From Fimenecus sp964614605 (GTDB lineage: Bacteria > Bacillota > Clostridia > Oscillospirales > Acutalibacteraceae): a stretch of DNA of 28,010 nucleotides. Below the pieces are notes generated by a model. It worked only from the letters and a program-made list of their open reading frames with translations, was not told the origin of the DNA and made no database searches. This document shows, piece by piece, positions 8,997-15,706 of this stretch. The position numbers were made by a program, and so were the translations under genes. The stretch spans positions 1 through 28,010 of the forward strand of contig CAZTLU010000016.1 of the NCBI GenBank assembly GCA_964614605.1, read 5' to 3'. How positions within the stretch are numbered: position 1 is the first letter of the stretch; the number at the start of each line of letters is the position of its first letter.

Positions 8997-10106
8997 TTAT
9001 TCAGTAATTGTTGTGAGACTGCGGTTTGCCTCGGGAACTACTGCGATAAAGCTCTGGCCCTGATTTACCGTAAGCTCCTGACCGTCTTTACCATAGAATT
9101 TGAGAGCTCCTGTTTTGCCGTCTTTCTTCCAGGTGATTGATTCACCGTAACCCTGTGAAACATAAACTGCGTCACCGGTTGAAACTTCCATATTCCAATC
9201 CTGATGACCTTTACTGTCGCCAAGAGAAGAAACCGTACAATACATAACAATAACATTTTCAACCGATACTGTTTCTCCCGTTGTGCCGTCTTTACAGAGA
9301 GTTGAGTTCATATATACATCATATGATTTGTTTTCTGCATCATATTTAAAGGTTCTCTTATAGCTTGAAGAATATGTAATATTGATTGATGAGCAGCTTC
9401 CGCTTGCATCACCATAAGGCATTCTCTGACCGTTTACCACAACCTTGAAAGGAGTCCAGCTTGTATCTTCTGCCGTTGTTTCATAGCCAAGCTTTGAAAT
9501 AGCCTTGATAATTGATGAGCCTTTGGTGTATCCGCGATGCTCTGAACTTACGCTTCTTGTGGTATCTCTGAAGAAATATGTACCGCTGTAGGTCATACCG
9601 TCAATATTGTCAATACCGTAATTTTTGATTGCACCGTAAGCAAGAGTACTGTCAGTTCTGCCGCTGCCGCCCCAATGAACATAGATTGCATTGAGTCCTG
9701 CAGCAATTTCAACAAAGTCATGACGGGCACTTCTTGTGGGACCAACCTTTTCCGGAATATCCTCTGTGTCGGCATAAATCCACATCATTCGGGTAATTCC
9801 GCCCTCAACCATTCCTTCAAGAATAACATCGGGAGTTGACATACCCCACTGAGGTCTTGCGTCGGGAGCGTTCTCAACCATAATTGCAACAGGTCTTGCC
9901 CCGATTGCACTGTCACTCAAATCTGCTTTGCCTGTAAGGGGGTTGATATTTGTTGGAGTTGCCTCTGTTGTGCTTTCAGTAGTGGCCTCTGTTGTACTAT
10001 TTTCGTCAACCTCATAATCGGGCTTGTCATTACAAGCCGCAAAGCTGAGCATTACAAGCGAAAGCGCCATAATAATGCTGGCAATTTTAACGATACTGTT
10101 TTTCAT
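8997..10106 (-). CDS. DUF3048 (YerB-family) lipoprotein
   Basis: 369 residues. The signal peptide ends in the lipobox SFAAC with Cys25 as the lipidated residue, followed by a Thr/Glu-rich linker (STTEATTESTTEATPT). The DUF3048 hallmarks follow: NPLTG, then ARPVAIMVENAPDARPQWGM, DVILEGMVEGGITRMMWIY, PEKVGPTRSARHDFVEIA and AIYVHWGGSG. The second half matches the C-terminal DUF3048 region (GDAVYVSQGYGESITWKKDG). Members of this family are surface lipoproteins of Gram-positive bacteria with poorly defined function. ATG 10106 is preceded by GGAGAGGG. It lies 38 nt after serS, so it may be transcribed from the par-serS operon. Confidence 0.9.
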   Translation of the reverse strand: MKNSIVKIASIIMALSLVMLSFAACNDKPDYEVDENSTTEATTESTTEATPTNINPLTGKADLSDSAIGARPVAIMVENAPDARPQWGMSTPDVILEGMVEGGITRMMWIYADTEDIPEKVGPTRSARHDFVEIAAGLNAIYVHWGGSGRTDSTLAYGAIKNYGIDNIDGMTYSGTYFFRDTTRSVSSEHRGYTKGSSIIKAISKLGYETTAEDTSWTPFKVVVNGQRMPYGDASGSCSSINITYSSSYKRTFKYDAENKSYDVYMNSTLCKDGTTGETVSVENVIVMYCTVSSLGDSKGHQDWNMEVSTGDAVYVSQGYGESITWKKDGKTGALKFYGKDGQELTVNQGQSFIAVVPEANRSLTTITE

Positions 10107-10144
10107 TGTATATCCCTCTCCAAAATGAATTTGCCATTTGAGAT

Positions 10145-11425
10145 TTATTTCTCAATCTTTGTTTTTCCGCCCATATACATCTGTAATGGCTTAGGAATGT
10201 TGATGCTGCCGTCTTCGTTGAGGTTGTTCTCAAGGAATGCGATTAACATTCTGGGAGGAGCAACAACTGTATTATTAAGTGTATGTGCGAAATAGTTGCC
10301 GTCTTTTGATTTTACTCTGATTCCGAGACGGCGAGCCTGTGCATCACCGAGGTTTGAGCAAGAGCCTACCTCGAAATACTTCTGCTGGCGGGGGCTCCAA
10401 GCCTCAACATCACAGCTCTTAACCTTTAAGTCTGCCAAATCGCCTGAGCAGCACTCAAGTGTTCTTACCGGAATATCAAGTGAACGGAAGAAATCAACTG
10501 AATTCTGCCAGAGTGTGTCATACCACTTCATACTCTCTTCGGGCTTACATACAACAATCATTTCCTGCTTTTCAAACTGATGAATTCTGTAAACTCCGCG
10601 CTCCTCAATGCCGTGTGCGCCAACTTCTTTACGGAAGCAGGGGGAATAGCTTGTGAGAGTTTTGGGGAGCTCGTCTTCGGGAATATGACTGTCAATAAAC
10701 TTACCAATCATTGAGTGCTCACTTGTACCGATAAGATAAAGGTCTTCGCCCTCAATTTTGTACATCATATTTTCCATTTCTGCGAAGCTCATAACGCCTG
10801 TAACAACATCGCTTCTAATCATAAATGGGGGAATATAATAGGTAAATCCGCGGTCAATCATAAAATCGCGTGCATAAGAAAGAATTGCAGAATGTAATCT
10901 TGCAATATCACCGCAAAGGTAGTAAAAACCGTTACCGCTTGTTTTTCTTGCACTGTCCAAATCAATACCGTTGAGGTTTTCCATAATGTCAACATGATAG
11001 GGGACTTCAAAATCGGGAGTTACGGGCTCGCCGTACTTCTGAATTTCAACATTTTCACTGTCGTCCTTACCAATCGGCACGCTGGGGTCGATAATGTTGG
11101 GAATTACAAGCATAATCTTGCGGATTTCTTCTTCTAATTCGCCCTCTTTAACCTGAAGTGCGTTAAGCTCGTCTGCAATGTCCTTAACCTTTTGCTTTGC
11201 TTTTTCAGCCTCGTCACGCATACCCTTTGCCATAAGTCCGCCGATTTCTTTACTTACAGAGTTACGAAGAGCACGAAGCTCGTCGCCGCGGCCTTTAGCG
11301 GCTCTGTATTCTGTATCAAGCTCAATTACCTTGTCAACAAGGGGGAGCTTATCATCCTGAAACTTTTTCTTGATGTTTTCTTTAACCGCATCAGGATTAG
11401 TTCTCACAAATTTAATGTCAAGCAT
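10145..11425 (-). CDS. serS: Seryl-tRNA synthetase, divergent clostridial form
   Basis: 426 residues, the normal SerRS length. The N-terminal ~110 residues form the tRNA-binding coiled-coil arm (Lys/Glu-rich, ELRALRNSVSKEIGGL to EGELEEEIRKIM). The class II core contains LIGTSEHSMIGKF, FRKEVGAHGIEERGVYRIHQFEKQE (motif 2), EVGSCSNLGDAQARRLGIR and a motif 3 region HTLNNTVVAPPRMLIAFLENN. The last reads NNTVVAPPR where the common form has NGSGLAVGR. It charges tRNA-Ser with serine and the same enzyme serves tRNA-Sec. ATG 11425 has AAGGAG 8 nt upstream and follows parB by 12 nt, so the two are co-transcribed. No T-box leader fits in that gap. Confidence 0.95.
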   Translation of the reverse strand: MLDIKFVRTNPDAVKENIKKKFQDDKLPLVDKVIELDTEYRAAKGRGDELRALRNSVSKEIGGLMAKGMRDEAEKAKQKVKDIADELNALQVKEGELEEEIRKIMLVIPNIIDPSVPIGKDDSENVEIQKYGEPVTPDFEVPYHVDIMENLNGIDLDSARKTSGNGFYYLCGDIARLHSAILSYARDFMIDRGFTYYIPPFMIRSDVVTGVMSFAEMENMMYKIEGEDLYLIGTSEHSMIGKFIDSHIPEDELPKTLTSYSPCFRKEVGAHGIEERGVYRIHQFEKQEMIVVCKPEESMKWYDTLWQNSVDFFRSLDIPVRTLECCSGDLADLKVKSCDVEAWSPRQQKYFEVGSCSNLGDAQARRLGIRVKSKDGNYFAHTLNNTVVAPPRMLIAFLENNLNEDGSINIPKPLQMYMGGKTKIEK

Positions 11426-11437
11426 TTTGTATTCTCC

Positions 11438-12292
11438 TTATTTATCTAAATCCTTGGCAAGTTGAGTTAAATCTTCTTTGCCGAAGAATTCAAACTCAAG
11501 AGTTCCTTTACCGCCCTTTGAAAGATAAATCTTTACCTTTCTTCCAAGAGCCTCGGTAAGAGCTAACTCAACCTCGTCATAATATTTATCTCTTTTTTTA
11601 TCGCGTTTTTGGGGTGTTGCTTTTTCACCCTGTGCCGCGTATTTTACCATTTTTTCAACCTGACGGACTGAAAGCTCATTTGTAATTGCTGAATCTGCAA
11701 TACGAAGCATTTCTTTTTCGTCGTCAAGAGAGAGGAGTGCACGGGAATGACCCGCAGTGATTTTACCTTCGCCCAATAATGTTAATACAGATTGGGGTAA
11801 TTTAAGTAATCTCAAAGTATTAGTAACTGCCACACGGGATTTGCCCACGCGGTCTGCGGCTTCTTCCTGTGTAAAGCCGTAGGTTTCAATAAGTGATTTA
11901 AGCCCCTCTGCCTCTTCAACGGGGTTTAAATCTTCACGCTGTAGGTTCTCAATAAGAGCAAAAACGCTTGCCTCTTCATCGGTCATTTCACGGATATTTA
12001 CGGGAACCTCGTGAAGTCCTACCATTCGAGCGGCTCTCCAACGGCGTTCACCGGCTACAAGCTGATAACTGCCGTCAAGCATAGGCCGAACAAGCAAGGG
12101 CTGAATAATGCCGTTTTTCTCAATACTCTTTGCAAGCTCCTGTAACGCTTTTTCGTTAAAGGATTTTCTGGGCTGGTCGCGGTTAGGCTCAATTTCGTTT
12201 ATTCCAAGAGTTACGGCAGAGCCGTTATCCAATACTGCATTTTCTTGATAAAGGTCAACCAAACCTCTTTTTAATCCACCTTTTTTGGCCAT
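11438..12292 (-). CDS. parB: Chromosome partitioning protein ParB (Spo0J)
   Basis: 284 residues from ATG 12292 (MAKKGGLKRGL), chosen over ATG 12298 because the GAGGTGA site is too close to the latter. The CTP-binding domain carries GERRWRA (81-87) and ENLQREDLNP (115-124). The helix-turn-helix (about 141-163) has R153, T159 and G181, the residues that mark parS-binding ParB as opposed to Noc. A C-terminal dimerisation domain follows after a Lys-rich linker (QKRDKKRDKYYDEVE). It loads on parS and spreads as a CTP-dependent clamp that recruits SMC. Two perfect parS sites lie nearby (13220, 16079). parA ends 11 nt upstream and serS follows after 12 nt, forming one operon. Confidence 0.95.
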   Translation of the reverse strand: MAKKGGLKRGLVDLYQENAVLDNGSAVTLGINEIEPNRDQPRKSFNEKALQELAKSIEKNGIIQPLLVRPMLDGSYQLVAGERRWRAARMVGLHEVPVNIREMTDEEASVFALIENLQREDLNPVEEAEGLKSLIETYGFTQEEAADRVGKSRVAVTNTLRLLKLPQSVLTLLGEGKITAGHSRALLSLDDEKEMLRIADSAITNELSVRQVEKMVKYAAQGEKATPQKRDKKRDKYYDEVELALTEALGRKVKIYLSKGGKGTLEFEFFGKEDLTQLAKDLDK

Positions 12293-12303
12293 TCTCATTC
12301 ACC

Positions 12304-13068
12304 TCATTTTTGCTGGGATAAAAATTCCTCGGCAAAATCATTATAAGCGATTGCGCCCTTTGAATTCTTATCATAGTACATAATCGGCTCACCAAAAGAC
12401 GGAGCCTCTGAAAGTCTTACATTTCGCGGGATTGTAGTCTTATAAACCTTATTTGGAAAGAACTTCTTGATTTCGGTCACAACCTGTTGTGTAAGGTTAA
12501 GTCTGCCGTCATACATTGTCTGCAAAACTCCCTCAAGCTCAATATGAGGATTATAAAGCCTTTTAACCTGACGGACCGTTGTCATAAGCTGAGCCAGACC
12601 CTCAAGGGCATAGAATTCACACTGAACAGGAACTAAAAATGTATCGGACGCCGTAAGCGCGTTAATTGTTATAAGACCGAGAGAGGGGGGGCAATCAAAG
12701 AAAATGTAATCATACTTGTCCCAAACCTGTGCAACGGCAGTTTTTAATCTGCTTTCTCTACGGTCAAGCTCAATAAGAGCAACCTCTGCACCTGCTAAAT
12801 TTAAATCTGCAGGAAGAATGTCAACATTTTTAAAAGCGGTTTTTACAATTGCTTCATTTGCATTCACATCTTTAACGAGCACATCATAAGAAGAATGAAC
12901 GATTTTGCGTTTGTTTATGCCAAATCCACTTGTGGAATTACCCTGGGGGTCAATATCCGCAAGCAAAACCTTAAAACCTTTAGCGCCAACGGCTGCTGCA
13001 AGGCTTACGGCAGTAGTAGTTTTACCCACACCGCCCTTTTGGTTAATAATTGAAACGACTTTTGCCAA
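12304..13068 (-). CDS. parA: Chromosome partitioning ATPase ParA (Soj), TTG start
   Basis: 254 residues from TTG 13068. This start (MAKVVSIINQKGG) fits the family, whose deviant Walker A begins ~10 residues in. CGGAG sits about 9 nt upstream, whereas ATG 13107 has no ribosome site and would add 13 unmatched residues. Motifs: deviant Walker A KGGVGKTTT (11-19), A' LADIDPQGN (36-44), Walker B IFFDCPPS (122-129). The short length without an N-terminal HTH marks the Soj/chromosomal type. ATP-dependent dimers bind DNA nonspecifically and interact with ParB; in Firmicutes Soj also regulates DnaA. It is the first gene of parA-parB-serS and lies about 490 nt downstream of noc. Confidence 0.95.
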   Translation of the reverse strand: MAKVVSIINQKGGVGKTTTAVSLAAAVGAKGFKVLLADIDPQGNSTSGFGINKRKIVHSSYDVLVKDVNANEAIVKTAFKNVDILPADLNLAGAEVALIELDRRESRLKTAVAQVWDKYDYIFFDCPPSLGLITINALTASDTFLVPVQCEFYALEGLAQLMTTVRQVKRLYNPHIELEGVLQTMYDGRLNLTQQVVTEIKKFFPNKVYKTTIPRNVRLSEAPSFGEPIMYYDKNSKGAIAYNDFAEEFLSQQK

Positions 13069-13130
13069 GAAATCCCACTCCGAAATTGTAAAAGGGCACA
13101 CTTTCATACCCTATTACCCGATTTTACATA

Positions 13131-13139
13131 AGTATAACA
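13131..13139 (-). promoter_or_regulatory. Possible extended -10 promoter of parA-parB-serS
   Basis: The minus strand has TGTTATACT, an extended -10 element. No convincing -35 element lies 17 nt upstream in the AT-rich sequence. It sits about 60 nt before the TTG start of parA. Confidence 0.4.
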
Positions 13140-13219
13140 CATAAAAATTAAAATTTAAAGTGCAAATAAAGAAAATTTACAATTTAAAAGGAAATATTTA
13201 GCAAATATACACACTTTGG

Positions 13220-13235
13220 TGTTTCACGTGAAACA
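13220..13235. promoter_or_regulatory. parS centromere site (perfect 16-mer)
   Basis: TGTTTCACGTGAAACA is the consensus ParB-binding palindrome of bacterial chromosomes. It lies in the noc-parA intergenic region, upstream of parA-parB, so ParB loading here could also affect par operon expression. Confidence 0.95.
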
Positions 13236-13241
13236 TTACCA

Positions 13242-13315
13242 ATGTCATTCCGAGGAGCTTGCGACGAAGAATCTCTTTATTTAGTTGGGATTCTTCGCTT
13301 CGCTCAGAATGACAT
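13242..13315. repeat. MITE-like palindromic repeat, family 2, copy 2
   Basis: About 74 bp bounded by ATGTCATTC at the left and GAATGACAT at the right. Internal sequence GACGAAGAATCTC is partly complementary to GATTCTTCGCTTCG. It begins only 6 bp after the parS palindrome. Confidence 0.75.
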
Positions 13316-13334
13316 ATTTTTTTAATACGCAATT

Positions 13335-13366
13335 ACACAAAAGCAAAAGACTCCCTTTCGGGAGCC
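13335..13366 (-). terminator. Likely intrinsic terminator downstream of noc
   Basis: On the minus strand GGCTCCC-GAAA-GGGAGTC forms a 7-bp stem with a GNRA loop (one G-U pair) and is followed by TTTTGCTTTTG. It lies between two family 2 repeats, about 190 nt after the noc stop. Confidence 0.6.
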
Positions 13367-13405
13367 TTTCGCTGTGGATGTGGGGTGTGAAAGAGAAGGA
13401 TATGG

Positions 13406-13453
13406 GTGGCTTTCGCCACTATATAAAATCACTCGACATCGGGGGATGGAGTG
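13406..13453. other. Two small hairpins in the noc-parA spacer
   Basis: GTGGC-TTTC-GCCAC (13406-13419) and CACTC-GA-CATC/GATG-GAGTG (13430-13453). The second is followed on the plus strand by GGTTTT. With the two family 2 repeats they fill the otherwise gene-free 13108-13557 stretch. Short frames here come from the repeats and are not genes. Confidence 0.5.
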
Positions 13454-13468
13454 GTTTTATCAAATTCA

Positions 13469-13543
13469 CTGTCATTCTGAAGAGCTTGCGACGAAGAATC
13501 TCTTTTACTTAATTGAGATTCTTCGCTCTGCTCAGAATGACAC
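13469..13543. repeat. MITE-like palindromic repeat, family 2, copy 3
   Basis: About 75 bp bounded by TGTCATTCTGA and TCAGAATGACA, in the same orientation as the copy at 13242 and closely similar in its left half. It ends 14 bp before the noc stop codon. Confidence 0.75.
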
Positions 13544-13557
13544 TTAATTAAGTCTGA

Positions 13558-14382
13558 TTAAGTCGCGATTTGCTTAACTCCGTCGTCAAGCTTTGGAATA
13601 CGAACAATATACTCAACATATTCGTCGGTTTCAGTTTTAACTGAATCTGCGTCAATTCCTGCACGGCGGATATTATCTACCGCGTTATTGAGTGTATTTA
13701 TAAAAATGCGGATATCCTTAAAGCCTTTGAGCATCTGCCGTTTTGGTGCCTCATTCTTGCGAAGCATCTGGTCAATAAGAGTTTCGCTTTCATTTACATT
13801 CAGATGCCTTTCAATAATTATTGATAATGCACGGGAACGCTGAACCTCGTCATTTAAAGAGAGCAAAGCTCTTGCGTGGCGTTCAGTAAGTCCTGCACGG
13901 CTAATCTGATAACGCATTTCGTCACTTAATTTAAGTAATCTCAATTTATTTGACAGGGTAGATTGCGCTCTGCCAAGCCTTTTGCAAAGCTCGTCCTGAC
14001 TTAATCGATAATCACTTATAAGCGTTGCCAAAGCTTCTGCCTCTTCAAAATAATCAAGATTTTGTCTTTGCAGATTTTCAAGGACTGCGAACACGGCGGA
14101 GTCTGTTTCAGAAATCTCGGTGACAATGCATGGCACATTTGTCAGCCCGATAAGTCTTGCGGCACGAAGTCTGCGCTCGCCGGCAATCAATTCATATTTA
14201 CCGTTGCCCTGCGAACGCACAAGCAAGGGTTGCAGAATTCCGTTTGAACGGATACTTTGTGCAAGTCCCTCAAGCTCGTCATAATCAAACCTTTTTCTCG
14301 GTTGATTTGGATTTGGGAGAATATCACTTTGAGGAACTGAAAGTATTCTGTTTTCTGCTTTAACCTTGTTCTGCTTTCTCAT
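13558..14382 (-). CDS. noc: Noc-like ParB paralogue (nucleoid occlusion family)
   Basis: 274 residues from ATG 14382 (MRKQNKVKAE), the codon placed 8 nt after GGAGG; a longer frame from 14415 would translate through that ribosome site. ParB fold: NPNQPRKRF, GERRLRA (68-74), LENLQRQNLD, then an HTH. The DNA-contact positions are Q140, K146, K151 and R168 (RAQSTLSNKLRLLK, LTERHAR), the Noc-type set as opposed to ParB R/T/G. Noc binds NBS sites and blocks septation over the nucleoid. The N-terminus lacks the Phe-rich amphipathic helix that attaches Bacillus Noc to the membrane. The gene lies in the usual noc position between rsmG and parA. DNA-binding family is well supported; the occlusion role is inferred. 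Confidence 0.9.
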   Translation of the reverse strand: MRKQNKVKAENRILSVPQSDILPNPNQPRKRFDYDELEGLAQSIRSNGILQPLLVRSQGNGKYELIAGERRLRAARLIGLTNVPCIVTEISETDSAVFAVLENLQRQNLDYFEEAEALATLISDYRLSQDELCKRLGRAQSTLSNKLRLLKLSDEMRYQISRAGLTERHARALLSLNDEVQRSRALSIIIERHLNVNESETLIDQMLRKNEAPKRQMLKGFKDIRIFINTLNNAVDNIRRAGIDADSVKTETDEYVEYIVRIPKLDDGVKQIAT

Positions 14383-14492
14383 AAGAAAAACCTCCGCAGT
14401 GCTTGTCCTTGACATAAGAATAACACTTTGGAGGTTGATTTGTAAAGAAAATCCGTTCGCCTGAAATGGCTTGTTCTCAACGGTTTTCGAGT

Positions 14493-15206
14493 TTATTTTA
14501 AGGGCTTTTTCGCGATTTGAGCAGAGGGGCGGGGATATTTTGTCGGAGTTTGCGAATTCTTTTTAATTTTTATTATTCTTCGAGGCATATTTTCGACTAA
14601 ATCAAACACAATATCCTCTTGGATTTTTCCGCCGAGAATTCCAATCGCCTTTTTAGCTTCACCGATTTCTTCATTGCTCTCTGCAGCTTTCATTGAAATG
14701 AAGCTTCCGCCAAGTTTAACAAAGGGGAGACAATATTCAGAAAGAACGGGGAGAGCCGCAACTGCACGAGCCGTTGCGAAATCAAACTGTTCGCGATATT
14801 TCGGGAGCTGTGCAGCCTCTTCTGCGCGCATATGAAGAATTTCACCCTGAACACCGCATTCTTTGAGTACATTCTCAATAAAACCCAGCTTTTTACGGGT
14901 ACTGTCAAGAAATGTCATCTGAATGTCGGGTCTTGCTAATTTCAGAACAAGTCCGGGAAATCCTGCGCCCGTGCCCACATCAATAATCTTTGCATTTTCG
15001 GGAATATCTACATATTTGAAAATAGCAAGACAATCAGCAAAATGCTTTACCGTTACATCATCGGGTTCTTTGATTGCAGTAAGATTAAAGCTCTTATTGG
15101 TTTCAATGAGCATCTCTGCAAATTTATCAAGACGGGTAAAGGCTGAATTGTCAACTGTAATATCAAATTTTTGGATTGTATTGTATAAAAGTTGTTTATT
15201 TAGCAT
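14493..15206 (-). CDS. rsmG: 16S rRNA (guanine527-N7)-methyltransferase RsmG (GidB)
   Basis: 237 residues from ATG 15206 (MLNKQLLYNT), which has AAGAGG 7 nt upstream. A frame open to 15257 adds 17 residues that are only the translated edge of the adjacent repeat. The SAM-binding motif I is IIDVGTGAGFPGLVLKL (about 74-90). Further family features are NLTAI (41-45), VTVKHFADCL (51-60), FLDSTRKKLGFIENV and ATARAVAALPVLSEYC. It methylates N7 of G527 in the 530 loop of 16S rRNA. It follows mnmG in the classic order, but a DUF559 cassette is wedged between them. About 110 nt separate it from noc. Confidence 0.95.
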   Translation of the reverse strand: MLNKQLLYNTIQKFDITVDNSAFTRLDKFAEMLIETNKSFNLTAIKEPDDVTVKHFADCLAIFKYVDIPENAKIIDVGTGAGFPGLVLKLARPDIQMTFLDSTRKKLGFIENVLKECGVQGEILHMRAEEAAQLPKYREQFDFATARAVAALPVLSEYCLPFVKLGGSFISMKAAESNEEIGEAKKAIGILGGKIQEDIVFDLVENMPRRIIKIKKNSQTPTKYPRPSAQIAKKPLK

Positions 15207-15227
15207 GATTAAACCTCTTAACCAAAC

Positions 15228-15277
15228 AGCCTCCCTTGTCAAAGGGAGGGGGACCATCGAAGATGGTGGAGGGATTC
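15228..15277 (+). repeat. Two-hairpin 50-bp repeat, family 1, left end of cassette 1
   Basis: Plus strand reads AGCCTCCC to GGGATTC. Hairpin 1 is CCTCCCTT-GTCA-AAGGGAGG; hairpin 2 is ACCATC-GAA-GATGGT. It is inverted relative to the copy at 15654 and identical in hairpin 2 to the copy at 17604. It ends 21 nt upstream of the rsmG start. Confidence 0.9.
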
Positions 15278-15288
15278 AAACAAATCTC

Positions 15289-15651
15289 TCACTTTATGTT
15301 TGTTTTTACGTAATTATCTATGTATTCACATACTCCATCAAAATTCTGCCAAATCTCATTATTTGGAATGCGAATAACTGTAAGCTCTCTTTTTTCAAGC
15401 TTAGCTGTTCTTATTATATCTTTTTTAACTATGCCTTTTTCATCATAATGTTGTGAGCCGTCTAATTCAATAATCAAATTTAATGACGAACAGTAAAAAT
15501 CAACTATATAATTATCAATTACTTTTTGTCTCAAAAATCTTATAGGATAATCCTTTAAAAAATCATACCAAAGACGTTTTTCCTCTTTAGTCATATTTTT
15601 ACGAAGATTTTTAGCATTTTGAGTTAAATTGGGATTGTGCTTATAGTCCAT
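15289..15651 (-). CDS. DUF559 endonuclease-like protein, cassette 1
   Basis: 120 residues from ATG 15651 (MDYKHNPNL). The frame stays open to 15726, but the extra 25 residues are translated repeat. GGAGGG within the repeat lies 6 nt before the ATG and probably serves as the ribosome site. DUF559 features: MTKEEKRLWYDFLK, RFLRQKVIDNYIVDFYC, LIIELDGSQHYDE, and a C-terminal VIRIPNNEIW segment. VDF and IELDG are the likely PD-(D/E)XK/Vsr-like metal-binding positions. Family members are predicted nucleases with little biochemistry. It is about 80% identical (hand count, 23 differences in 119) to the product at 17655-18014. Low GC and repeat flanks suggest acquisition. Confidence 0.85.
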   Translation of the reverse strand: MDYKHNPNLTQNAKNLRKNMTKEEKRLWYDFLKDYPIRFLRQKVIDNYIVDFYCSSLNLIIELDGSQHYDEKGIVKKDIIRTAKLEKRELTVIRIPNNEIWQNFDGVCEYIDNYVKTNIK

Positions 15652-15653
15652 AT

Positions 15654-15703
15654 GAATCCCTCCACCGCCGTTGGCGGTCCCCCTCCCTTTGACAAGGGAG
15701 GCT
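15654..15703 (-). repeat. Two-hairpin 50-bp repeat, family 1, right end of cassette 1
   Basis: Plus strand reads GAATCCC to GGGAGGCT. Hairpin 2 is ACCGCC-GTT-GGCGGT. It abuts the mnmG stop (3 nt away) and supplies the ribosome site of the DUF559 gene on its other side. Confidence 0.9.
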
Positions 15704-15706
15704 TTA

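Larger units (their letters stand above)
15228..15703. mobile_element. Cassette 1: DUF559 gene between inverted 50-bp hairpin repeats
   Basis: A 476-bp unit made of a left repeat, one AT-rich gene and an inverted right repeat, wedged between the mnmG stop (15707) and the rsmG start (15206). Its termini are AGCCTCCC and GGGAGGCT. No target-site duplication is visible. A second unit of the same design is at 17604-18099. No transposase is encoded, so movement would need a factor in trans. The mobile nature is an inference from structure and from the interruption of a conserved gene order. Confidence 0.65.

Noticed and set aside
13285..13512. 75-codon plus-strand frame in the noc-parA spacer
   Set aside because: It begins inside a family 2 repeat (FFASLRMT, a common repeat-derived peptide) and crosses several hairpins.
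15207..15257. N-terminal extension of rsmG (MVPLPLTREA...)
   Set aside because: It encodes the edge of the 50-bp repeat. The ribosome site AAGAGG points to ATG 15206.
14923..15456. 177-codon plus-strand frame antisense to rsmG and the DUF559 gene
   Set aside because: It is a shadow frame running across a repeat, with no ribosome site or recognisable domain.
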